From an uncultured Bacteroidales bacterium (lineage in GTDB: Bacteria > Bacteroidota > Bacteroidia > Bacteroidales > Muribaculaceae), in the NCBI GenBank assembly GCA_947573135.1, contig CANPDU010000010.1:25672-89671 (forward strand): a stretch of DNA of 64,000 nucleotides, written 5' to 3'. A model generated the notes under the pieces. That model worked only from the letters and a program-made list of their open reading frames with translations. It searched no databases and was not told the DNA's origin. A program made the translations under genes and the position numbers. Shown piece by piece: positions 27,485 through 36,170 of this stretch. The number at the start of each line of letters is the position of its first letter. The stretch's first letter is position 1.

Positions 27485-30400
27485 TCAGCGCGAGGTGACG
27501 GCGATCTTGCGCGACGCTGTCGAGTATGTCTCGCCGTCGGCGGTCACTGTGGCGCTGTAGATATATATTCCGCGTGGCACACGTCGTCCGGTTCCGTCTG
27601 TCAGATCCCACGTTACCGGTGATGATATATACATGTCGCTTTGTCCTGTCGAGGTCTGCGACCAAAGCATATGACCCAGCAGATTGTAGACTGAGATGGT
27701 GACTGTCAGCATCCCCTCGGGGCGGTTGTGGGCGAGATAGAAATTGGCTTCTGTCGTGGCCGGATTGGCGTCTGTGTATACATCAAAGATCGTTGGCGCC
27801 AGTCCCTCGCGTACAAAGCAGTCGACTGTCTTCGAGGCCGAATTGCCGTTGGTGTCGAATACTCTCAGACGTATCGTATGATGACCTTCCGTGAGACCTT
27901 CAAGAGGGTAGGCGATCTCGCCGGCCGGAGAGCCGTCCGACGCCGGAGTGAAGTAGAACGGCACATCGTTGTAGCTGCGCTTGTCGTCGAGCATTATCGA
28001 CATCTGGCGACCGATACCGGCCATCGACAGATTGATGCCAACGTTGTCATGTATCGTCGCTATAACCATCGGATCAGCGTTCACTTCGTCGCCGTCGCGG
28101 AATGTCGGATGGTTGATTGCAAGCAGTTCGATTACAGGCGCCTCTGTATCCTCGGCTGCATCTTCATCGTAGCCGTAGACATAGCAGCTACGGTCAAGAC
28201 CCGATGCTTCGGTCTGCCGGTCGTCAGCGTAGGCAAACATCGAAATCGTTGCTTCGCGGAAGTTGTCGGTGATGTCTGACGGCATTGCAACTGTAAGTTC
28301 AAACTGGCCGTTGGTCACTCGGCATGATCCGGCATAAAGTTTGTCACCGTGCTCGTCAAATGGCAGCATTGTCTCGTATTCGCCGTCTTTGAGCACCGTC
28401 GAGCGGTCAGCGTCGTAGAGATCGAGGAGCAGTGTGCCGTTGAAGTCGGCGATAACAGATCCGTCACGATCTGTGACTGATCCTTTCAGCACCGGCATTC
28501 CGCGGGCCGGAATGATTATCTGGTCGGGGCCGTCGACTGCTATGCCGTTGACAGATTCGAGCCTGATTATGTTGTCGGGCGTGGAGAGTCTGAGAGCCGG
28601 ATCACCCATGAACACATAGCGCAGGCGGTTGTCATTGTTGACGACTCCGCCTTCGATGCCCTTGTCATCGACCGATCGTATATTGTTTTTGGCGCGTCTG
28701 TATACCTCGCCTGCAGCCAGAAGTCTGCCATTGTCGTCGCGCCGGCTTATTTCTTTGCCTATAGCGTTGGTGAAGTAGCCGTTATAGGTTATATACACAG
28801 GGCGCGTTGCGCTGATCATGCCGATGACACCGCCGTTTTTCTCATTCATCATTATTTCTCCGCCGCTTTCAGTGTTGGAGTCCCAGCGCAGGAAGTTACA
28901 GGTCGCTGCGTAGACAAACGGCAGTTTGCGCAGATACAGACTGTTGATGTCTGAGTAGGTGAGCATGCCGTCGCCGGTCCACGAATGGTTTGTCGCATGA
29001 CCGACAAAAGACCACCATGTCACTCCTTCGCTGAGTGTGCGGAACATTTTGTCTCTCGCGCTTTGATAGACTCCGTTCGATTTTTCGTATGCCGGCAGAT
29101 ATACTTTTTCCAGAAGATAAGGATTTCTGGCGTTACGGTTCACTCCTCTTGCGAGCCATTCGGTCTGTTTGTAATGTATGCCGGCGTCAAGGTCATCGGC
29201 AAGCAGCAGGATGCGGTTTTTCCATGCTCCGGACGATGAACGGCGCGCATAGTCGATGATTTTGTCAGTCATGGTCTTGGCCGACGATACGCTTGTCACC
29301 GGCAGTCGGCCGACGGCGATGCTCAGTTGGTCGGATCCGAGTCTCAGACCCGAACCGTCCTCAAGCATTGCAAGAAAATCATCGGTCGCAAATCCCTGCT
29401 CAGCATTGAGCGACAGCCTGTCTTCGCGCTGTTGCCAGGCCGGCAGAGTCGGAGCTCCGATCGCGCGGACGCCGGCCGTGAGATGGCGTTCGTCGTATGT
29501 CATGCGCCCCATAAGCAGGGCGTAGCGTAACTCTGTGCCGTTTGCCTTGCCTCTGTCGTAGAGCATTTTCAGATATTTTCTCAGACCGCTCACGTCGGCT
29601 GTGCCCGAGCTGAACTCGTTGTACACTTCCTCGACGTCCACGACAAGCACAGTCATGTTGTCGGGCTCTCCGCGATGCAGTTCGGCGATGCGCTCGGCTT
29701 GCTGGCGCCATGCCGGATGTGTGAATATCACCATGTTGGCGCATTCGTTGCCGTGAAGATTCTGATTGGCAACAGGTCCGACAAGAGTCGGGCATGGCAA
29801 CGTGGCAGACTCAGTCCATGCCACATATTCTCGCATTCCCGAAGTGGTCGCTGTCCATAGCGCGTCGCTCCCTTCGAGTGCGAAATCCACCTCTTTAATT
29901 TTTCGTGGATCGGTCACATCCCAGATCCTTGCCCATTCTGAGGCGTCGGCAAGCTTTAGAGCGCTGTTCTGCGACCTGAATGAGAGGTTGCCTGACGATG
30001 GAAGCCTCAGTGTCCGCTCATAGTTGATTGCAATATAGTTGAGCCATGCGCTGTAGATGACGGTCGATGCGCTGTGGGTGATTGTCAGATCCAGTGTTTC
30101 GTCAGTCAGATCCAGCGAACGGGTGACGCGGCCTTCGGTGCCGTATATCTCGCTGTCTGATTTCGATGACGAGATAACATCCGCCGACGTCGTCTCCAGG
30201 TCCTTGCCGTTGGCCGAGAATGACAGACGTGATGGAGCACCGACGGTTTTGGCGACGAATGATATCCTGAAAGTAAGCGGGCCGGTGATATCCGGCAAAT
30301 TAAATCTGAATTTTCTTGTCGGTGTGAACCGGAAGTCTTCGCCTACAAGCATCTGGCCGCCTTCGCCCGGCGACACAAGATCCTGTTCGTGCTGGAGACG

Positions 30401-30892
30401 CTCGGTAAACGTTGTAGCCGGATTGTCGGCGCCGGGAGTGGCTGTCGTGCCAATAGCCGGCATTTCGCTATCCGATTCCGAAATATAGTAATAACCGGCA
30501 GTAGAGTAGGGGTTTGACTGGCGGGTCATGATGTCAGAACCGCTCCACGTGTGAGGCCCGACAGCGTAGAATACTATAGATCCGTCGGCGCATACACTCA
30601 AACTTACCGGCGGCAGGTCGTCAATGTAGCTGCCTTCCGTGAGGGCGTCGCCGATGCGCTGGCCTCCGTAGCCGTGAATTCTGACTGCTGATGCGTCGTT
30701 GAAGCCCCATCGCCGAAGCGTAGCCTGCGGAATGCGGTATAGGCCGTCTTCGTCGACTGATATTTTTACCCAGCGCCCTGAAGTGAGCACTGATTCTGTT
30801 GTATAATGCGACAGGTCTAACGCCACGGCGGACATTGAGACCATCGCGAGTATCAGTGATATGGTGAGTTGGAAGAGATTCGGTCGGTTCAT
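27485..30892 (-). CDS. porU: Type IX secretion system sortase PorU
   Basis: A 1135-residue C25-family (gingipain-like) protease that cuts C-terminal sorting domains and attaches cargo to the surface. The catalytic His is probably H632 in SFVGHATNHSWTGDG and the Cys C665 in YAATCNFLRWDS. A signal peptide ends near ALA at residue 24-25. N-terminal beta domains (25-380) precede the protease domain (about 385-750), and a beta-rich C-terminal region ends with a sorting-like motif (YNLLGHMLWS...PRGIYIYSATV). It lies between a GH25 lysozyme gene and porV on the same strand. Confidence 0.94.
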   Translation of the reverse strand: MNRPNLFQLTISLILAMVSMSAVALDLSHYTTESVLTSGRWVKISVDEDGLYRIPQATLRRWGFNDASAVRIHGYGGQRIGDALTEGSYIDDLPPVSLSVCADGSIVFYAVGPHTWSGSDIMTRQSNPYSTAGYYYISESDSEMPAIGTTATPGADNPATTFTERLQHEQDLVSPGEGGQMLVGEDFRFTPTRKFRFNLPDITGPLTFRISFVAKTVGAPSRLSFSANGKDLETTSADVISSSKSDSEIYGTEGRVTRSLDLTDETLDLTITHSASTVIYSAWLNYIAINYERTLRLPSSGNLSFRSQNSALKLADASEWARIWDVTDPRKIKEVDFALEGSDALWTATTSGMREYVAWTESATLPCPTLVGPVANQNLHGNECANMVIFTHPAWRQQAERIAELHRGEPDNMTVLVVDVEEVYNEFSSGTADVSGLRKYLKMLYDRGKANGTELRYALLMGRMTYDERHLTAGVRAIGAPTLPAWQQREDRLSLNAEQGFATDDFLAMLEDGSGLRLGSDQLSIAVGRLPVTSVSSAKTMTDKIIDYARRSSSGAWKNRILLLADDLDAGIHYKQTEWLARGVNRNARNPYLLEKVYLPAYEKSNGVYQSARDKMFRTLSEGVTWWSFVGHATNHSWTGDGMLTYSDINSLYLRKLPFVYAATCNFLRWDSNTESGGEIMMNEKNGGVIGMISATRPVYITYNGYFTNAIGKEISRRDDNGRLLAAGEVYRRAKNNIRSVDDKGIEGGVVNNDNRLRYVFMGDPALRLSTPDNIIRLESVNGIAVDGPDQIIIPARGMPVLKGSVTDRDGSVIADFNGTLLLDLYDADRSTVLKDGEYETMLPFDEHGDKLYAGSCRVTNGQFELTVAMPSDITDNFREATISMFAYADDRQTEASGLDRSCYVYGYDEDAAEDTEAPVIELLAINHPTFRDGDEVNADPMVIATIHDNVGINLSMAGIGRQMSIMLDDKRSYNDVPFYFTPASDGSPAGEIAYPLEGLTEGHHTIRLRVFDTNGNSASKTVDCFVREGLAPTIFDVYTDANPATTEANFYLAHNRPEGMLTVTISVYNLLGHMLWSQTSTGQSDMYISSPVTWDLTDGTGRRVPRGIYIYSATVTADGETYSTASRKIAVTSR

Positions 30893-30937
30893 TATTTATC
30901 GTGATCGATGTATAATTCTAACGCGCGACGGTCAGGT

Positions 30938-31690
30938 TTATTGCATTGCTTTGGGTTGTACTCTGGCATTGATGCTGTCGAGCCATATTTCCCACGAAAT
31001 AATGTCGCCGTTGAAGGTGTTGAGATCCACTTTCCCTTTGATGCCGTCGACATGACTTTCGTGGCTGTGCTGCCACAGCACCCAGTTGTCAGTTGTTATC
31101 GGCGGATTGGTGAACGAGCATACCCAGACGGGCATCTCGTCGAGACGTCCGCGCACAAATCGTTCATATCCCCGTTTGTTGGTGTAGAGTATAACATTCC
31201 GTCCGCATCCTTCCAGGGCGAATATCATGCCCCTTATTGACTCCGCGACACGCTCAGTCGAAAAATCATCGTTGTTACCCCATTCTTCGATGTCGATCGC
31301 CAGTGGCAAGTCGAGTTCAAGCGAGTCTACGGCGTCAAGAAAATTGCGCCCCTGCTCATACCCGTCGCAGTCAAACCTGAAATAATGGTATGCGCCCACT
31401 TTTATTCCTGCATTACGTGCAGCCGCGTGATTGGTCCTGAATTTAGGATCTCGGAAACTTGTTCCCTCAGTCGCTTTAAGAAACACAAAGCTAACTCCCG
31501 ATGCCGCTACTTTGTCAAATTCTACATCGCCGTTATGAGCCGACAGATCGATGCCCATTACCGGGAATATGTCGCGTGTGAGTTCGACATGAGGGCGCCG
31601 TGATGCGCATATACGCATCACGGCAACAGTGAATATGGCTGCTGCTGTTAGGGCTATAAGGATGATTGCTATATGTCGCGCACGGTTCAT
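30938..31690 (-). CDS. GH25 lysozyme, membrane-anchored
   Basis: A 250-residue muramidase. The ATG at 31690 is chosen because the earlier TTG lies upstream of the promoter -7 box. An N-terminal hydrophobic helix (residues 5-25, HIAIILIALTAAAIFTVAVM) acts as anchor or signal. The GH25 barrel has FPVMGIDLSAHNG, the catalytic DxE in LAIDIEEWG, GAYHYFRF and NVILYTNKRGYE. It cleaves the MurNAc-GlcNAc bond of peptidoglycan. It heads the unit with porU and porV (45 bp gap). Confidence 0.92.
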   Translation of the reverse strand: MNRARHIAIILIALTAAAIFTVAVMRICASRRPHVELTRDIFPVMGIDLSAHNGDVEFDKVAASGVSFVFLKATEGTSFRDPKFRTNHAAARNAGIKVGAYHYFRFDCDGYEQGRNFLDAVDSLELDLPLAIDIEEWGNNDDFSTERVAESIRGMIFALEGCGRNVILYTNKRGYERFVRGRLDEMPVWVCSFTNPPITTDNWVLWQHSHESHVDGIKGKVDLNTFNGDIISWEIWLDSINARVQPKAMQ

Positions 31691-31698
31691 CGTGATTA

Positions 31699-31729
31699 CA
31701 AATTTAGACAATAATATCGGATACGCAAG
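31699..31729 (-). promoter_or_regulatory. Promoter of the GH25-porU-porV-ispF unit
   Basis: The -7 TAAATTTG (31706-31699) and a CTTG at the -33 position (31729-31726) are separated by 19 bp. The -7 box ends only 8 bp before the ATG, so the transcript should have a very short or no leader. Confidence 0.6.
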
Positions 31730-31777
31730 CGTTTATTTTATCTAATATTGCCGTCTGATCTGTTGCGATCAAGTTTT

Positions 31778-31809
31778 TTTGGCGTTTTCAGTCGGATGTT
31801 ATAAATTTG
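31778..31809 (+). promoter_or_regulatory. Promoter of the rel gene
   Basis: TTTG at 31778-31781 and TAAATTTG at 31802-31809, 20 bp apart, a full match to the Bacteroidota consensus, 28 bp upstream of the ATG. Confidence 0.75.
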
Positions 31810-31837
31810 TAGTTAATTGCATTAATCCGTATCTGAC

Positions 31838-34087
31838 ATGGAAGCGAAACCGGCTATGACACCCGAGCAAGAGGATCAGATGATAGAAGACGCATTCCGC
31901 GATGTTCTTGATGGATATCTCAAAAGTAACCATCGCAAGAAAGTCGAGATAATTGAGCGCGCCTATCATTTCGCGAAAGAGGCCCACAAGGGCATCCGTC
32001 GCCGCTCCGGTGAGCCATATATCCTGCATCCTATTGCTGTGGCGAAGATTGTCAGTCAGGAGATCGGTCTCGGATCGACTTCAATCTGCGCCGCCTTGCT
32101 CCATGATGTCGTCGAGGACACCGACTTTACTGTTGAGGACATTGAGCAGCATTTCGGCAAAAAAATTGCCCAGCTCGTCGAGGGGCTGACAAAGATTTCC
32201 GGAGGTATATTCGGCGACAAAGCCTCTCTGCAGGCTGAAAATTTCCGCAAACTCCTGCTCACTATGAGCGAGGATATCCGTGTAGTGCTCATCAAGATGG
32301 CTGATCGTCTCCACAATATGCGCACCCTCGGATCTATGGCTCCTAACAAGCAGTACAAGATTGCCGGCGAGACTCTATATATATACGCTCCACTCGCTCA
32401 TCGTCTCGGGCTCTTCGAGATCAAGACCGAGCTTGAAGATCTCAGTTTTAAATACGAGCACCCTGCTGCATATGCGCGGATTTACGAACAAATACGCGAG
32501 AGCGAGGCTCGGCGAGAGGCGGTTTACAGTGACTTTTCGACACCCATCAAAGAGAGGCTCGATGCAATGGGGCTTGTATATGAAGCCAAGGCTCGACTGA
32601 AATCGGTGTATTCGATCTGGAACAAGATGGAGACAAAGCATATCCCGTTCAAAGAGGTCTACGACCTTTATGCAATGAGGATAGTGTTCGAATGCGACGA
32701 TCAGTCAAAAGAGAAATCGATTTGTTGGGCGATATATTCGACTATAACCGATATATATAAGCTTCATCCCGACCGTACCCGCGATTGGATAGCCGTGCCG
32801 AAGGCAAACGGCTATCAGGCGCTTCATCTGACCGTGATGGGGCCTGACGGCAACTGGGTCGAGGTTCAGATCCGTTCGCGACGCATGGACGAGATCGCCG
32901 AAAAAGGTTTTGCGGCCCATTGGAAATATAAGATTGGCGAAAGTGATGAGGAGTCTGAACTAAACGTCTGGCTGCGAACGATTAAGGATATTCTCGACAA
33001 TCCCGAGCCGAGCGCTATTGACTTCCTCGACACTCTCAAGCTGAATCTTTTCGCTTCTGAGATAGTCGTATTCACGCCTAAGGGCGAGCTGCTGACTTTG
33101 CCGGCCGGTGCTACTGTGCTCGATGTGGCTTTTGCTCTACACAGTCAGCTGGGCATACATTGCATAGCCGGAAAAGTCAACCACAGACTTGTGCCGCTAA
33201 GCCATAAACTTAGCAGTGGCGATCAGGTCGAGGTGCTTACATCTAAATCCCAGAACCCACAGCCTGAGTGGGAGGCTTTTCTTGCCACTGCAAAGGCTAA
33301 GACTCGTCTGCGGCAGGCTCTTCGTAAAAACCGTCAGCCTGTGGTGAATGACGGAAAACGTATCCTCTCTGAGTGGCTTGCAGCCCATGATCTGCCCGAC
33401 AATAACGCAGTGATAAGTAAGCTTTTGGGTATATTTCATGTCCCCAACCGCGAGGAACTGTGCTACCAGATCGGCGAGCGGGAGATAGTGCTTGGTGATT
33501 TCCTTGTAAAGAGCCTTAAAAAACAGGCTTCGCAGTCTTCAAGCAGCATTTTCTCCAAACTTTTGAAGTTCAACCGCAAATCAGCGGTTAAAAATTCGCC
33601 TGACACGGTGACGGCTGATAAAAAGCCCGAGATAAATACCAAAGAAACTTATGAGCTTCATTACGACGAGAACGGCTCCAATTTCAGGATCGCCGAATGC
33701 TGCTGCCCTATTCCCGGTGATGAAGTGATGGGCTTTATCGATGACAACGGTGACGTAGTCGTTCATGCCTTGACATGTCCGCGTGCTCAGGTCCTGAAAG
33801 CCGGATTCGGATCCCGCATTGTCGCTACGCGTTGGCAACGGGTGTCTGGCAAGTCGCTCGCACACGTCCATATCGAAGGCATTGACCGCTTGGGCATCCT
33901 TCAGGAGATTATTCAGATGATTTCAACTCATCTTGCCATTGATATACGCAAACTCAATATCGAGGCTCACGATGAAGTCTTCGAATGTGATCTCTGGGTG
34001 ATGGTTGGCGATGTCGAGGTGGTCAATGATCTGTGTGTGAAACTGCGTGCCGTCAGCGGAGTTCAGCAGGCTTCAAGAATTCATTAA
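31838..34087 (+). CDS. Bifunctional (p)ppGpp synthase/hydrolase (RelA/SpoT family)
   Basis: A 749-residue Rel protein that makes and degrades the stringent-response alarmone. Domains in order: HD hydrolase (about 50-200, with LHPIAVAKIV and LLHDVVEDTDF), synthetase (about 230-370, with RTRDWIAVPKANGYQALH and VEVQIRSRRMDEIAEKG), TGS (about 400-460, VFTPKGELLTLPAGATVLD), a conserved Cys-containing region (AECCCPIPGDEVMGF) and C-terminal ACT. The intact HD motif suggests that it can hydrolyse ppGpp. It has its own promoter and is followed 22 bp later by a pgpH-like gene. Confidence 0.95.
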   Translation: MEAKPAMTPEQEDQMIEDAFRDVLDGYLKSNHRKKVEIIERAYHFAKEAHKGIRRRSGEPYILHPIAVAKIVSQEIGLGSTSICAALLHDVVEDTDFTVEDIEQHFGKKIAQLVEGLTKISGGIFGDKASLQAENFRKLLLTMSEDIRVVLIKMADRLHNMRTLGSMAPNKQYKIAGETLYIYAPLAHRLGLFEIKTELEDLSFKYEHPAAYARIYEQIRESEARREAVYSDFSTPIKERLDAMGLVYEAKARLKSVYSIWNKMETKHIPFKEVYDLYAMRIVFECDDQSKEKSICWAIYSTITDIYKLHPDRTRDWIAVPKANGYQALHLTVMGPDGNWVEVQIRSRRMDEIAEKGFAAHWKYKIGESDEESELNVWLRTIKDILDNPEPSAIDFLDTLKLNLFASEIVVFTPKGELLTLPAGATVLDVAFALHSQLGIHCIAGKVNHRLVPLSHKLSSGDQVEVLTSKSQNPQPEWEAFLATAKAKTRLRQALRKNRQPVVNDGKRILSEWLAAHDLPDNNAVISKLLGIFHVPNREELCYQIGEREIVLGDFLVKSLKKQASQSSSSIFSKLLKFNRKSAVKNSPDTVTADKKPEINTKETYELHYDENGSNFRIAECCCPIPGDEVMGFIDDNGDVVVHALTCPRAQVLKAGFGSRIVATRWQRVSGKSLAHVHIEGIDRLGILQEIIQMISTHLAIDIRKLNIEAHDEVFECDLWVMVGDVEVVNDLCVKLRAVSGVQQASRIH

Positions 34088-34109
34088 CTATTTTTCAGGA
34101 ATCAGACTC

Positions 34110-36170
34110 ATGCATAAACAGATATTCGAAAAGTTGAGCAAACGGGCGGTACTTGCCAGACTCCTTACTTGTGTGATCGCGGCTCTCGTTATCACATACT
34201 TCTATCCGCATCCCGAGTCAAGTCATTATAATTATGAGCAGAACCGCCCGTGGAATTATGCCAAACTGATCGCACCGTTCGATATTCCGATCCATGCCGA
34301 CTCTACAACAATATTGGCCGCTAAAGATTCGCTTGAAGCTCATTTCGTGCCTGTCTACGAGATCAATCAGCTGATGATAGACTCGGTGGTAGACTGTCTG
34401 CCGCATATTCAGGGTACAAATTATCGCAACGAGCTTGCTGCACGTTTGCGTAAGATATATTCTTCCGGAGTCGTCGACGGTCAGACTCGCGAGAAGATTG
34501 TCGAGGGTACTCTTCCGAAGGTGAGGATTCTTGACAAAAATATACTCAGCGAGATGTCTACCTCTCACTTCACTTCTGCCAGAGATATCTATCTGAAATT
34601 TGATTCGACTATCACGGATCCGGGACTTAATCAGTATTTCAAATCTGCTAACCTTCAGAATATTCTCCGTCCCAACATTATATATAACGATGCGGAGAGC
34701 CGGCGCCATTACGATTACGATTATCTTACTCTGACTGCCGACAGAGGAGTCATTCAGCAGGGGCAGACTATTATTGACAAGGGCACTATCATCAGTCCGC
34801 AGGACTTCACAAATCTTCGCACATACGAGCGGATGCTTGAGGCAAGCGTGACAAAAGCCGGCAAAAGTGACTGGCTTATGCTTTTGGGACAGTTTGTCTA
34901 TGTCGTTATGCTCATAGCGGTCCTTTATGGTTATATGATGTTGTATAACCGCCGTATCTACAATGACGTAAGAGCATTCAGCTTTATAATGCTTCTGATA
35001 ACGGTGTTTTTTCTCATAGCTTTGGCTTTGAACACTTTTGTCGGAGCTGGCATATACATCGCTCCTCTTACTATCGTCCCGGTTCTTGTGCTTGTATTCT
35101 TTGACGGGCGTACGGCTCTGATGGTTTCCGGGGTGCTGACTCTCATCTGTGCGGCCATAACCTCGTTCCCGCTTGAATTTATATTTCTCCAGCTGTCAGC
35201 TTCGGCTGTTGCCGTATATTCTTTGCGTAAACTCAACCAGCGTTCCGAGCTGCTTCGCACTGCGGGCTTCGTGGCTGCGACTTATCTGGTGGCGTATATA
35301 GCGCTCGAATTGCTGATGAACGGCACTCTCGAAGGCTTTGCGTGGCGCATGGTTGTGTATCTGATCGTTAACGCTGCTCTCAGCTCTATGGCTTATGTTC
35401 TCATGTCAGCTGTCGAACGTGCTTTCGGGTTTATTTCCGAAGTGACGCTCGTCGAACTCGCCGACACTAACAATCCTCTCTTGCGTAAACTCAACGACGA
35501 GTGTCCGGGCACATTCCAGCATTCTCTTTCGGTCAGCAATCTCGCCGCAGATGCTGCTAAACGCATCGGAGCCAACGAGCAGCTTGTCCGTGCCGGCGCG
35601 CTTTATCACGACGTTGGAAAACTGAGTAACCCCGCGTTCTTTACCGAGAACCAGCATGGCGTCAATCCCCACGATGCTCTTCAGCCCGAGCAGAGCGCGC
35701 GAATCGTTGTCAACCATGTCATTGACGGTTTGCGCCGGGCCGACAAAGCCGGTTTGCCCTCTGTAATAAAGGATTTTATTCGCGAGCATCACGGACGAGG
35801 AAAAGCCAAATATTTTTACTATACCTATTGCAAGCTTCATCCCGACGAGACTGTTGATCCTGCTCCTTTCTCATATCCGGGACCAAATCCACGCACACGT
35901 GAAACCGCCGTGCTTATGATGGCCGATGCGGTCGAGGCTGCCAGCCGTTCGTTGAAAGAACACACGCCTCAGGCTATCACAGACCTCGTCAACAAGATCA
36001 TCGACGGACAGATCGCCGAAGGCATGTTTGATGAGTCTCCGCTCGAATTCCGCGACGTTCCTGTAATTAAGGAAGCTTTCATCAAGCGTCTCAAAACCAT
36101 CTATCATTCGCGGATAGTTTATCCCGACGCTCCGAAAATGCCGGCCAATCAATCTGTGACGAATAAATGA
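34110..36170 (+). CDS. 7TM-HD receptor, PgpH-like cyclic-di-AMP phosphodiesterase
   Basis: A 686-residue membrane protein. The ATG at 34110 lies after the rel stop and is preferred over an in-frame start inside rel. An N-terminal helix (about 15-33) precedes an extracytoplasmic 7TMR-HDED domain (about 40-260), then seven hydrophobic helices (about 270-460), then a cytoplasmic HD domain (about 490-640) with CPGTFQHSLSVSNLA, LYHDVGKLSNPAFF and REHHGRGKAKYFYY. The founding member, Listeria PgpH, hydrolyses c-di-AMP; the substrate here is inferred. The stop overlaps porW by 4 bp. Confidence 0.9.
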   Translation: MHKQIFEKLSKRAVLARLLTCVIAALVITYFYPHPESSHYNYEQNRPWNYAKLIAPFDIPIHADSTTILAAKDSLEAHFVPVYEINQLMIDSVVDCLPHIQGTNYRNELAARLRKIYSSGVVDGQTREKIVEGTLPKVRILDKNILSEMSTSHFTSARDIYLKFDSTITDPGLNQYFKSANLQNILRPNIIYNDAESRRHYDYDYLTLTADRGVIQQGQTIIDKGTIISPQDFTNLRTYERMLEASVTKAGKSDWLMLLGQFVYVVMLIAVLYGYMMLYNRRIYNDVRAFSFIMLLITVFFLIALALNTFVGAGIYIAPLTIVPVLVLVFFDGRTALMVSGVLTLICAAITSFPLEFIFLQLSASAVAVYSLRKLNQRSELLRTAGFVAATYLVAYIALELLMNGTLEGFAWRMVVYLIVNAALSSMAYVLMSAVERAFGFISEVTLVELADTNNPLLRKLNDECPGTFQHSLSVSNLAADAAKRIGANEQLVRAGALYHDVGKLSNPAFFTENQHGVNPHDALQPEQSARIVVNHVIDGLRRADKAGLPSVIKDFIREHHGRGKAKYFYYTYCKLHPDETVDPAPFSYPGPNPRTRETAVLMMADAVEAASRSLKEHTPQAITDLVNKIIDGQIAEGMFDESPLEFRDVPVIKEAFIKRLKTIYHSRIVYPDAPKMPANQSVTNK

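Noticed and set aside
34047..34109. Upstream in-frame start of the PgpH-like gene inside rel
   Set aside because: It would add 21 residues before the first membrane helix and overlap rel by 41 bp; ATG 34110 fits the family better.
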